A stretch of 64,000 nt of DNA, from assembly GCF_016920785.2 (NCBI RefSeq), contig NW_024609837.1:42844745-42908744 (forward strand), written 5' to 3'. A program made the translations under genes and the position numbers. Below the pieces are notes generated by a model. It was not told the origin of the DNA. It made no database searches and worked only from the letters and a program-made list of their open reading frames with translations. This document shows, one piece after another, positions 33,411 to 44,062 of the stretch (positions are counted from its first letter, which is position 1; each line of letters starts with the position of its first letter). The DNA comes from Ixodes scapularis. Lineage: Eukaryota > Arthropoda > Arachnida > Ixodida > Ixodidae.

Positions 33411-34051
33411 ACGAGCACATGGCATCATAGAAGCCTTTTTAGAACCTACTTTCAAAACCAGTTACAGCAAATTTTTCTGGTAACACCACCCAAGTTAGCA
33501 CTACTAATACCAGTGCTGGTTTCTTACAAGAGGATTGGTCTTCAAACTTTTCAGCCTCAAAGGTGCCTAAATCACGAAATATGAATGGGGTGCAGTTTAT
33601 CAGCCTTCCGTTGTCAGCACAACCTTCCTACGCCAGAACAAACGATATCACCTCAATAAAATTAATGTCTCCCTGCGATCACGAAAGGAGGTGCACTAGT
33701 ACTAGTACTTTGAAACGTTAGTCCTGCCCCTGAAACGAGAAGTGCTCCGTGGAAGTGTAGTACAGGTTCTAGCTGTAAGGGAAGACTGTCTCCTATATGC
33801 AAGTTAACACTAGCAAAGTCTACTGTACACTCGCCCCTATGTACACGGACCGGGGAAAACGATACTCAGTCGCAAACAAGACGGCGTCGAAAGCAAGCTC
33901 TCGTGAAAAGAGGTAGAGCAAAAGGAATCACAAAGCTGCAACAAACCCCTTTCCGCACTTTGAAGGCGAACCGAAGTATAGGTAAAAAAGAAAGTGGCGC
34001 AGGAACAAACGTTGACCCAAGGAGATAGCCAGACAGCGATTTTGCAGCTTA

Positions 34052-34694
34052 GGGATGGTTCACACTTTTACGTTTGACTGTGCTCAAACACCTTCCAGCC
34101 ACTTAAGACTACCGCAAGATCCCGAGAAATGGCCCACATAAAATTGAAAGCAAATCTAGCGAAAATAAGGAGTGAGCTAACTTTCAGTGTGCGGTCAAAA
34201 AAAAAAGTTAAAAAATGCTAGTTTTAGATTTTGCGACCTGCGAAACTTGAGGTAGCGGCGAGGGGCGATGAACTGAAGACAACCACACTTCCTAGTTGGC
34301 AATGTTCGCTCATCTCCCGCCGTGACTAAGTTACACCATATCTACCGAGGTTACCATTGGCCAGGGCCCTGCAATTACTAGAAGTGGGCTATCTTTCAGT
34401 CTTATTGAAAAGATAGCAAATCATGCCAAAAATAGGGATGGGTTATCTTTTGGGGGTGGGGCATTTCCACAGATATTATGGTAGAAAACAAAACCGGAGC
34501 GCTGCGCCACCTATCACACAGCCCTGAAAACTTTTTGATCTGCGTGTAACTCGATTATAATAATATACGCGCAGGTTAGACGTTTTCCATGGCTACCTAA
34601 TTAATAGACAGCGTCAGGGCGCCATCGTGTCGAGCGGTTACGAAAGAATGCAATGCACTCGAGCACAGTCAAACACAGATGTGCAAACCAGCCT
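34052..34694. mobile_element. 643-bp PIF/Harbinger-like non-autonomous element (TTA duplication)
   Basis: The left end GGGATGGTTCACAC ... GTTTGACTGTGCTC mirrors the right end GAGCACAGTCAAAC ... AAACCAGCCT. TTA flanks both ends (34049-34051 and 34695-34697), the 3-bp target duplication typical of PIF/Harbinger. No transposase is encoded. Confidence 0.6.
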
Positions 34695-34697
34695 TTA

Positions 34698-36218
34698 GCG
34701 TTGCCGAACCTTGCCACTGCGAAGTCAATTTATAAAAGAGAAAGAAGTCTTTACTAGGCCTTTATGCGTAGTGTGGAAGCATCTTGTGCCTCTATCAACC
34801 CACAACTTTGCTTTGCTATGTTGACACTCCGTCTACAAAGTGGCCAAAAAACTTGCGACGAAAAAAGGTAAAAAACAAAAAAACACCTATTGGTTTCCCA
34901 CTCGTATGGATGTCGTCACAAGTTGAAAACAGTCTCTGTTGGGCCTACGACACCTGGCATTGCCTAATTTGTGCCGTGAAGATTTACCCCGCTGAGGCAG
35001 TCGCGGAAGATGCTCCTCGGGAAAACGGGTCAACACAGCTACGCCCTAAAACACACTGAGACTAGTCAATGCCTCGACAAACCCGTCACGACGAGCACAA
35101 ACTGCGCGAAGAACACAATTAAAAATACTTTGCGGCCGCAGGTTATCACAAGAAACACAACTACACAATCTCCCTCGCGGAGAGCACCGAAAAACAACAC
35201 TACGTCGAGATAAAAAATAGGGCGAGTCTTTCTGCGTCCCGCTGCAAAAAAGAGGAAACCGTCTGAACACATCTCTTCAAATTGATCACATAGTGAAAGT
35301 TGTTCAAAGTATAATGGAATGGTAAAGTGAGCGAACGTTCTCGTGGGCTGGAACGAACGTGGCCTGCGTCTTTGAGCTACCACTAGGTGCAGCTATGTCT
35401 CTCCCTAAGGACCAAGCAGCATTTCGGAAGGACTTCACCACAAACCTCATAACCAAATCAAAATCGGACAAGATCCAAAAGAAACCCCGAGCATTTTCCC
35501 TGTGATCGCATGATATACTTCAAATCGATGCAAAGAGATATCTTGCCAAAGCAACAATGTAAATGATGAAGTATCACTACTAAACCCATACCTCCATTAA
35601 AAAAAAAGAAACATAATTAAATGATTGCTCCTCGTAAACATTATGCCAGTTCTTATTCAGAGCTGCCTTTTCCGCTGCGTCACGACATCACAATGAAAAT
35701 AAATAATGACACAAAAATAGATATCACAATAAAATGAATGTAGTAAAACAAGGGTTGTAAAGACCTTTTCCTGTCACAATGACTATGAGGATCAGTCCAC
35801 ACAAATGCAAGGACGAAAACATGCTAAGCGCATGACTTCAATGCGACCTAAAATATGACTGCTCAAAGAAAGTCAACATAGCCTCATGGGAACCAGGCAG
35901 CGAAAACCCCATATCACTGGCGCCCAAAGTAGGGGTCGACACCAAGACCCTAAAAATAGGAGTATAACAAATAAAAATGACAGCCGCTTCTCACGCATGA
36001 CCTGTTCTCGTCTCCTTGCATCTGAATGAATTTTGCTCAACCAAGCGGACATTACAAATGAAAATGCATCCACCCACAGAGCAAACAGGAACCTTGACTA
36101 GAACCTATTACACCGAGTTCATCTTTTGAGCAGAGTTTAAAAATCACACCAGGAGAAGACGAAAATCGAGGAAGAGGGACCTAACGCACATCACCTCCTC
36201 CTCGGCACTCTCATGAGG
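34698..36218. other. No gene recognised; probable 3' UTR start of the minus-strand gene
   Basis: AT-rich, no supported ORF. Since it follows the stop codon of the minus-strand gene at 36219, at least its right part should be 3' UTR. Confidence 0.4.
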
Positions 36219-36332
36219 CTATGAGAAGACAAGGAAGCAGACGGCCATCATGACACCGATCCCGATGCAGACTATCACGAAAATGGCGAAGACCAGACAG
36301 CCCAGACGACACGTCGGCTTTTGTTTCCCCGC
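36219..36332 (-). CDS. Tail-anchored protein gene, last exon (membrane anchor)
   Basis: The exon follows a CTCAG acceptor in phase 0 and has 37 codons plus TAG. It encodes a basic flank (AGKQKPTCR) and then a hydrophobic helix of about 26 residues (LGCLVFAIFVIV ... AVCFLVFS) ending one residue before the stop. A transmembrane segment at the very C-terminus with a cytosolic basic flank is the mark of a tail-anchored protein, inserted post-translationally into ER, mitochondrial or peroxisomal membranes. Which membrane cannot be told. Confidence 0.75.
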   Translation of the reverse strand, partial: AGKQKPTCRLGCLVFAIFVIVCIGIGVMMAVCFLVFS

Positions 36333-36402
36333 CTGAGAAAGGACAGATAGAGAAAGGGACCTGGGTTAACTGGGAGGGTTAGGTGAGCTGGAAAAAAATA
36401 AC

Positions 36403-37252
36403 TACCGTAAAGTTCCGAGAGAAGGCCCGCCCCCAAGAGATCGCCCAACCCCTTTTTTCTGGCTAAATATCTGTAACATAAAAATCCCGAAACATCACCC
36501 ATTCCCCGATATCCGTCGGATGTCACGCAATGTCCGACGGGAATCGCATCAACTGCGCAATTTGCTGTACCGGCACGTCTGACAAGCGAGTTTATAGCGG
36601 GTTCCCGCGTTTTTGTCCGCGATCTGCACAATCGGTATCGGCTCCCGTAACATGCGAGATGTTCCCACGTGTATGTTGCACTGTGAGATGCGAATCTGCT
36701 GCGTCCACAATCTGGGGTATCCGTTCCCGTAAAATAAAGTTTTTAGAAGATTCCCGCGTTTTTGTCCGCAATCTGCGTGTGCGATCTCCATTCTACGCGA
36801 GTTGGTCCCGCGTGTATATTGCATCGTGAAATACAATTCTGCTGCGTTCGCGATCTGCGGCAATTGTTCCCGCCTTTTTGTCCGCTATCTGCGCGCAGAA
36901 TATCGGTTCCCGTGACAGCAAGTTTGTAGCGGGTTCCCGCGTGTTTATAGCACCATAAAACTTGCATCTGCTGCGTCCGCGATTTCCGGCATTCATTCCC
37001 GTGAGATGCGAGTTCTCGGCGGATTTCCGCAGGTCCTGACACAGGAGTTCGTAGCAAATTTCCGCGTGTTTATCGCATCGTAAAACGCGAATTTCCGGTG
37101 TTCGCGATTTGCGGTATCAGTTACCGCGTCACGTGGTTTATAGCCGGTTTTTGATAAAGTTTTGCTGTGGCGTTCCCAAAGATAGCCCACTCCATGTTTT
37201 TCACCATTTTTCTCTTCATTTTGGGTGGATGTTCTTTTGGAACTTTACGGTA
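36403..37252. mobile_element. TA-flanked TIR element filled with degenerate repeats
   Basis: Terminal inverted repeats CCGTAAAGTTCC / GGAACTTTACGG (36405-37250) are flanked by TA on both sides, as for Tc1/mariner-type insertion. The interior is a chain of degenerate phrases such as TTCCCGCGTTTTTGTCCGC, TCTGCTGCGTCCGCGAT and TTCCCGTGAGATGCGAG, each opening with TTCCCG at irregular spacing (about 28-65 bp). Minus-strand frames here are translations of this repeat, not genes. It lies in the last intron of the tail-anchored gene. Confidence 0.7.
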
Positions 37253-37773
37253 GACAAGTAATACACCCCTTTACAAGTCATTATATCCACTCTCCAGAGG
37301 CAAATCTAGCACCCTAATGGTAGTAGGATGCAGCGTCTTCAAACCTGCGAATCTCGACGTCTCCAAGCTCTTTCTGTCAGCCGATACCGTCCTGTAAGTG
37401 CCCCCAAAAACAGCAGACAGCCATGTCTGCTACCGCTATGCAAGCGCATAGGCAACCCCGGAAAAGGCCCAATAGACAAAGTATCGTATTTTCTGGCATA
37501 TAAATCTCACCCTCTATAAATGACCGTTTTCACAACAAAGTTTTTAGAACCTTTGTATAAGTTGCACTTATATAATATTTGTACAATCAGCACGGTGTAA
37601 CTGCATCGATAAGCCCGCATATGCGACTTGTGATTGCAATACATGCGTAAACTGGAGCCAGTTTCAATACTGACAGAAAAATTGCTAAAAGAAATGAATA
37701 TACGCCGAGAAATAAGGCAATTTTCTTGTCGAAATTCCATAGGTCCCTGAAATCTTACTCTCTGCCAACTCAC

Positions 37774-37883
37774 CACGCTCTCCTCCGAGTTGACAGTAGA
37801 AATGGGATTGAGGAGCCTCAGATTGCTAGGTGGTGCCACCTCTGTTGTGGGACGGGGGCTGTCGTTGGCCAACCTCGTCTCGT
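37774..37883 (-). CDS. Tail-anchored protein gene, exon 6
   Basis: Acceptor CTTGCAG, donor GTG|GTGAGT. Two bases complete an Asp codon and then 36 codons (ETRLANDSPRPTTEVAPP ... NSEESV) give a polar, proline-rich linker before the membrane anchor. An earlier AG is in the wrong phase; only this acceptor joins exon 5 and exon 7 without a stop. Confidence 0.65.
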
Positions 37884-38528
37884 CTGCAAGCATTGGCGGC
37901 TTCGTCAGACAAACGCTAAATGCCCCAGTTTTGCAACACATTAACTGGACTCTAATGTAGAGGAGAGTGCTTGTCCACACATACCCCACAGGGCTAACTC
38001 AGTGCTATAAACACGACGCTTACATCGTGCTACATTATCAACGTTCATATTAAACCCTAACCATCAAAACTGCCCAGAGCTTTTCCCACCCTCATCTAGT
38101 GTGTTCATTGGAACGAAGCTACAGAGCTTGAAGTGATTGAGAAGTACCAAGCCATCTGAGGCAGATCTTCAATAATAAAAATAATAGAATCAAACAGTTT
38201 TTATGAGGCGAAACACCGAAAACAATTAAAACGGATATTTATTTCATTTTTGTAGACTGCAAAACAAACCGTGCGATTTCCAAAGTCTCCGAAGTCACGT
38301 TCCAACGCACCTGCCCTTCGTTTCGGTTTGACCTCCGTTTTCCCAGAAAACATACGACCCCGTAGGGAAACCCGAATCGAGTAGTGTGTAGACACCGCGA
38401 CCTAGCGCTTTGCACAAAAATGTTTACCAGTTTTGCATGATGCAGCAGAGCAAGAGAAGTACAGATTGAATGATGCACAGAAATACAGCTGGTTCGTTTG
38501 TGACAACACATTTAAAGTCACCGACTGG

Positions 38529-39364
38529 TTAAAGGGGTTATGACATGAAAATTAACCATATGGATTATTCTTGAAATGGAATGCTCATTGGCTACTTAGT
38601 ATATACACTAAGTTACGCGATTTTTGGAGCTCTGGTAATTGCAATATTCAATTTACAAATTTTTATCGTTTTCATCTGCCGACCAGGCAACACTGCCCAA
38701 GTTAGTCACACCATGGCGTCCATAAACCACGTGACCATGAACGCTCTTTCATTCTAGGCGCCCCCATGATCGCCCAAGCTCTCCTCGCCGCGGTACGATC
38801 AAAACCGCTCACGCAACTCGGCAACCCAAGCGTTATTCTCGCTCTCGCCCCCTGCCCGTTGACCTTCCACCCTGCATGCGCCTGTGAAATATTCCCGGAC
38901 GACAGTGACCACGGCGTGTTCGTCCGTAACTCGTCGTCACTGGAGCTGGTCGCCAGCGGTTCGCAGTCAAAATGCACAGCTTCCAACAGCTCTTAGCAAT
39001 CACTCTCATCGCTGCTGCGATCGATGTCGAACCCTTTGACAAGGCGAGCGATGCCGTAGACGTAATCGTAACGGACCGCATGCTCGAAACGTGGAAGGTA
39101 AACGAGGAAGCTGAGGCTCGAGACACCAAGAGAGCCAAGTCTGTGAGTGCGTGCAACGAGACACCGCGCTGGAGGCTGCCTACGTAGCAAGCCTCTAGCT
39201 CCGCTCGGACCCGCCCCTCCGAGGGGCCCGCATACAAATTGATTTATCCACAAAACTATCGCGCCATTTTCATTACAAATTTAGCAGGATTATAAGAATA
39301 TAAAATGGTTTCTAGCAGTATAGTTATCTCATATTTTATTTTTGGCATGTCATAACCCCTTTAA
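38529..39364. mobile_element. 828-bp non-autonomous DNA transposon flanked by TTAA
   Basis: Ends AGGGGTTATGACATG and CATGTCATAACCCCT (38533-39360) are perfect 15-bp inverted repeats, flanked on both sides by TTAA (38529-38532 and 39361-39364). TTAA duplication is characteristic of piggyBac-like insertion. The inside is GC-rich with CpGs. A minus-strand frame with an acidic/serine-rich region (DIDRSSDESD) ends in a stop, with more frame after it, so it could be a decayed transposase N-terminus or captured host sequence. No complete transposase is present. Confidence 0.7.
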
Positions 39365-39618
39365 GAATGGCAAGGTGTCTCTTCTCGATGCCCGGTCCCC
39401 AGCACGTGCAGATTGCCTTCCGCCGTGCTTTAGCTGCGCGTGCACACTAAAGGCCCACGAGATGTTGAAGCGCTATCGAAGACTTGCACTGTAGGTGGGA
39501 CACCTGAAGGACCTGCCTGTAATTCTTATCCTGTCAGCAACTACGGCCAATGTAGACTACCATGACCGAATGATTTCGGAACGCTACCACAGTAAGAAAG
39601 CACAGGAAAAGAGCACAC

Positions 39619-39707
39619 CTTGGTTTAGGATGACGTAGTCGACTATGGATCCCAGAACGGAGTCCGTGTGGAGCGAGTTGATGAACACTGTCGTGTCCAT
39701 CGTGAGC
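39619..39707 (-). CDS. Tail-anchored protein gene, exon 5
   Basis: Acceptor TTCCGCAG, donor CAAG|GTGTGC. One base completes a Lys codon and 29 codons follow (LTMDTTVFINSLHTDSVLGS ...). Phase agrees with exon 4 (two bases left over) and exon 6. Confidence 0.7.
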
Positions 39708-40011
39708 CTGCGGAAAAGAAACACCACGTCTGTTCCAAAGCAACATTATGCAAGGTTGTTGCCGCGACAATGGGGCCTGAGCTTGCCTGCCCATTCTGCA
39801 GTGATTTACCTGCCGGTAATCTCTTAAAATTGTCTCAGACTGGTCAATTTAAGCTAGAACGCAAAGATGCTCGGCATGTAATTGAAAGTGTACCAGGGCT
39901 TCCTGACAGATGCTGCCAGTGTGGCAGTTTGTTCTCCCATCGCAAGCGTTTACAAGAGAGTGCAACACATTCAAGCACTCAATCTCAAATGTGCGCCCCT
40001 GCTTCGGGTAG

Positions 40012-41113
40012 TATAGACCTTTGCAAAAACAGCTCGCTGGCCGCCGCCATTTTGCGACTCGAGCAACTCCTATCAGCCAAAAATTTCTGCAACCCGCCTG
40101 AGCTGTGGAAACCCGGTCAGTGCGACTCCCCACCTGCATTGTGTGTTCGAAGTTCGCCGGCTTTCCTTGAAAGTGTTTACTCCATTTGCCTGTTCAGGAT
40201 GCTTGAGTGTTTTTGTAATCTTCCACTGTGAGAACCAAGGAATACCAGGGCTTGTAGCCTGCTCGACCTTCGCAGGAAACGAAGAGAGCGAACGTCAAGC
40301 AGCCCGCAACGCGGGCCGTTCGACGTTCTTCGAGGATTATTTCCGTTGAGATAATCTCCGAAAAGCCTTCCCGGCTACGTTCCCTTGGCGAAAAGTGGCT
40401 GATAGGGTCCGGGGTATGGGAACTGAATCGACACATTCATTCATTTGCTTTAGTGCTGTGTAAAAAAACATCACTCTTCAAAACGTACCCCAAGACAAGC
40501 CGGATTCCGTCCAATCGTCGTGAAGTGACTATCGTCGACACTGTATATTGGATATGCTGTGTTATTTGAGACCTTTTTAAATCCTGTTCGGATAACACGG
40601 CACCGTAGGGTACGTACAATATATGTTGTTCGATTGATGAGACTCGTTGAATTTCATATAGTGAGGGGGCAATACCCATGCAGTTTGGCTATCCTCTGAT
40701 GTGGTCAAATATATTAGGTAGTTAAGATCTTTGTAGTTTGACATGGCTGAGTGTAAGGTGCCGTTAAAAAGATCCGCATAAAATGAAACAAACATCCCAG
40801 CTGCATTTGTTCTGTTGCGCACGGACTCGCCGAAAATAGCTTTCATTTGTTTCTTTCTGTTCCCAAAAATAGTTCAACGCTTTCTTAAAAACTTCCGAGA
40901 AATTCTCTTCGCCATAAAACCCTAAACAAAAAATAAAGCGAGGCGAATTTGCTGCCACCAGCGTTCGAAATTGCTCCTACGCAGGCTTCCACAGCCGACT
41001 GACGAGAAAACCCACAGCTCAGCGCAGTCGGGCAACACTGACGTACACTCTCAAAACCAGGGACGCGCGCTGGAAATCGCTTCAATTTAAGACTGCCGCT
41101 GGAAAGGTCTATA
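40012..41113. mobile_element. TA-flanked TIR element, about 1.1 kb
   Basis: The inverted ends TAGACCTTT (40014) and AAAGGTCTA (ending 41111) are each flanked by TA. Both ends carry further partly similar GC-rich sequence (GCTGG/CCAGC). A minus-strand frame at 40577-40846 has fairly protein-like composition (FVSFYADLFNG ... LNYLIYLTTSE) but no recognised motif, so a degraded transposase is only a guess. It sits between exons 5 and 4 of the tail-anchored gene, ending 59 bp from exon 4. Confidence 0.5.
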
Positions 41114-41172
41114 GGTAAGCAAACTACTACTGTTGCGAGCTAACGTTGTGAGGATCAGTGCCTGTCACTCAC

Positions 41173-41314
41173 TTCTCTAACTGCTTCCAGCTCTCGCGTT
41201 CCTGTCGAAACTGTTCCGCTGTGGAGAGCAGCAGTGACTCGCAGACGGCGCTGAACATTTGCTCCATGCCGCCCGTTGTTCCCGTGTGCACGAACTGGGG
41301 CTTTATCGAGCCAT
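41173..41314 (-). CDS. Tail-anchored protein gene, exon 4
   Basis: Acceptor GTGCAG, donor GAGAA|GTGAGTG. The exon encodes (D)GSIKPQFVHTGTTGGMEQMF, then SAVCESLLL, then a charged likely helix (TAEQFRQERESWKQLE). Both phases fit exons 3 and 5. The charged stretch could form a short coiled coil. Confidence 0.75.
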
Positions 41315-41339
41315 CTGCACAAAAATCGTCACAGATGAC

Positions 41340-41715
41340 TTAAAAGGCATTACAAAAAGGCCTTAAAAAAAGGCATGACCGTAAAGGCAGTTACCAAAAA
41401 CGCACTAGCAAAAAAAGAAGAAATCACCAAAAACATAATTACCAGAGAGGCATCATCAGAAGTAATTACCCAAATGGCATTACCAAACAGGTAACTAAAA
41501 AAAAGCATTACCAGAAGGTAATTGCCAGAAAGGCATTATCAAAAATGCAATTACCAAAAAAGCATTACCAAAAGGCTTTAGGTAATTACCAAGAAGTCAT
41601 TACCAAAAAGGCATGACCAAAGAGGCAACAACCAAAGAAGCATTATGTACAAGGTATACCAAAAGGCATTATCAAAACGTTCATTACCAAGAAAGCATTA
41701 CCAAAAAGGGCCCTT
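41340..41715. repeat. Degenerate 14-17-bp tandem words (GGCATTACCAAAAA)n
   Basis: More than 20 irregular copies of a word close to GGCATTACCAAAAA run head to tail, with substitutions such as GGTAATTGCCAGAAA and GCATTATCAAAAC. They begin only 25 bp upstream (in gene sense) of exon 4 and end in AAAGGGCCCTTT. No opposite arm was found, so this may be one arm of a fold-back element. Confidence 0.65.
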
Positions 41716-43594
41716 TGGAATGGTTGAATGAGCATAACCATGACCCAGAAAGTTGACCTTGCTAACTCAAATTATGTGGTCGGTTTAAAAAAACACTGAC
41801 ACCCCCCCCCCCCCCCCCCAAATTATTTTTTTTTATTTTTTGGCGGACAAAACTGCTCAAAACTGAAACTGGACTGGGGAGGAAGAAGAAGTATAGAGGA
41901 GGAGAGAGTTGGCGGAAGTCACGTGGCTGTGCAACTTTTTTTTTTATTTCAATCAACGTATTTGCAGCATTTTAGAAGCCACAAAAAATGGATATCATAT
42001 TTCTTTTCTATTTTTAATATTGAGTGTGTGCCTTTGATGACCCACGACTTTGACTACATTTGGTGGTTTTGTCTAAACCAGAGAAAACGGCAGGTAACTA
42101 CGGAGAAGAGAGTGAGCGCGACTCAAACCGGCCAGTTCTCAATCGGCGGTTTTCGGGTGGAAAGAAAACGAATTTCGAGCCGTAAATTGTTTTCTGGGTA
42201 GTTGGGCTCTCATATGTCATGTACAAATAAAAACCTTGGCAAGCAAAAATACCCTGTCAGCGTCCCTTTAAAAAGCCTCTCATACATTTCATCTACGCTG
42301 TTCCATGGACCGACTGTCCGTTCAAGCATTGTCCAGAACTTTATTTTTACGCTTGTACAAGAAAGAGTTGCAAAATTGGAGAAACGAATGGTTGCCCAAG
42401 GTTGCTCCTAAATTGTTGGCACAACATTGCACCAACAACATTGCGGTGTTGGGCAGATTCTATGGGAAAGACAATCCCCATGAGCACCTGTGGGCCTGGC
42501 TTTGTGGACTTCCACAATTAAGTTCAACCATCCATCTCATTTTCCCCCCGTGGAGAGGGGGAGAAATCAAACATCACTGCGACGTTGGTTGTTTGGCTCG
42601 CTTGTTGCCCTGCGACCATCGTCGACCCACAAGTGTCGCCCTCCTGTGCACCCTCACAGGGTTGGGCTGATGTAGGGCCCTGCGGTGTCCTCTCTTCCCA
42701 TTAGCTTCCCCTGAACCGTTCTGTTGGCTGCGGCTCCAATTTTTCTTCATTCCCATTACCTACTGGCTTTTTATGAAACTCCACTTGATCCTGGGATCCT
42801 ATTCATTCATTTTAGTCTTGTCTTTAGGTCTGCGGTGCCTTCAAGGCAGGAGCAGACTAGGGGACCCTTCTTTTTCTGTCTTTTTATATTTTCCCGCCCT
42901 CAAGACATGTCCATCTTGTTTCCCAGTGCATAATTTATGTACTAATAAAAATTCAATGAAACAGCCTCACATTCACACAGGCATGTTTTTGCACTTGTTT
43001 CCGTTTTCCTGCTTTTGTGAGGTGCCAATCACTGTGAACTACCCGTCTCCTATGCCACTTCTTTTCGTTGTAACTCTGACATACACCTCCCCCTAACACA
43101 ATGCCCCTGAACGGGGCCTTTAGACCGACAGTGAACTCCCCCAAAATAATGTACTTTTTTATGTTTTATGTGCCTGGATGGGACACGTGTGTCACAAAAC
43201 CAACCTTCCCCGAAAGAAACAAAATTTTTAGTGCAATGCTTGTGAGACGAGGCTCTTTTGAGCCATTCCGAAACATGATTACATTTCCGGGTAAGCCTCC
43301 CGCAATGTAAGTATGTTTCAGAAGCAGTTCAAACTCAAAACATGTCTCACAACATACAATATTGCACTAATTACCTTTTTGTTCTTGGGGGTGGGGGGCA
43401 AGTATTTTGTAAATATGCTTCCTACCCAAACATTTAAAAAAAAAAAAAAATCGATTTTTTTTTTTTTTTTTAAGGGTGCATTGAATGAATGAGTAAATGA
43501 ATGAAAAATATTTAATGAATAAATGAGAAAGTGAATGAATGATCGAATGAACTCAAGCTTCAGCTACTTTACGAGGCCTCAACAGCCGCCTCAC
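41716..43594. other. Intron 3 of the tail-anchored gene
   Basis: Contains a C run (41802-41819), a frame at 42305-42670 (plus) without recognisable domains, and an A run then a T run (43436-43472). These are followed by degenerate (GAAT)n repeats (43476-43552). No gene is supported. Confidence 0.45.
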
Positions 43595-43734
43595 CCTGGC
43601 TGGGATGGAGGGGGAAGAGCTGGAACAGGTGGGACGTCTGGAGCAGGTCTGTGACCAGGGAGTGCAGGCAGGCCAAGTAGATCCGAAAGGACTTCCCCAG
43701 CTCCACCACGTCCGGCTGCGACAGCAGCTCCATG
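43595..43734 (-). CDS. Tail-anchored protein gene, exon 3
   Basis: Acceptor GGTTTTAG, donor CAGG|GTGAGG. One base completes Gly, then 46 codons (MELLSQPDVVELGKSFRIYL ... FPLHPSQ), mostly predicted helix rich in Leu. GC-rich coding sequence stands out from the AT-rich introns. Phases fit exons 2 and 4. Confidence 0.75.
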
Positions 43735-43789
43735 CTAAAACCAAGACGGAGTCATAACCGGCGATCGTAACAGAGTGAACAGTCTATGG

Positions 43790-44062
43790 CACGGGTTCCC
43801 AAACTTTTTGTCCTCAAGAAACTTCCGTCTGCCGAGATTGATAGTCGAGGAGCCCCTCCCGGTTTCGGTGGTGACACAATAAAGCAGTGAAAAAGCCTAC
43901 AGATGATGCAATAAAGCAATACAAAAGAATACAAATGATGTCACTGAGCAGTTCAAAAGCCTACAGATGATGTTGTAAAGCAGTACAAAAGCCTACAGAT
44001 GATGTAATCAAGCAGTACAAAAGTCTGCAGATGATGCAATAGAGCTGTACAAAAGCTCAGGG
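43790..44062. repeat. 32-bp minisatellite beside a hAT-like end
   Basis: From about 43875 about six copies of a 32-bp unit (core CCTACAGATGATGCAATAAA) repeat; the ATGATG core recurs at 43901, 43933, 43965, 43997 and 44029 (exactly 32 bp). Just before it, CACGGGTTCCCAAACTTTTT (43790) resembles a hAT terminal repeat, but no matching right end or 8-bp duplication was found. Confidence 0.6.

Noticed and set aside
36549..37057. Repetitive minus-strand frames of about 65-105 codons
   Set aside because: They are translations of the degenerate TTCCCG repeats inside the TA-flanked element, not genes.
38972..39187. 71-codon plus frame starting MHSFQQLLAITLIAAAIDVEP, looking like a signal peptide
   Set aside because: Lies wholly inside the TTAA-flanked transposon and has no family features; kept only as part of that element.
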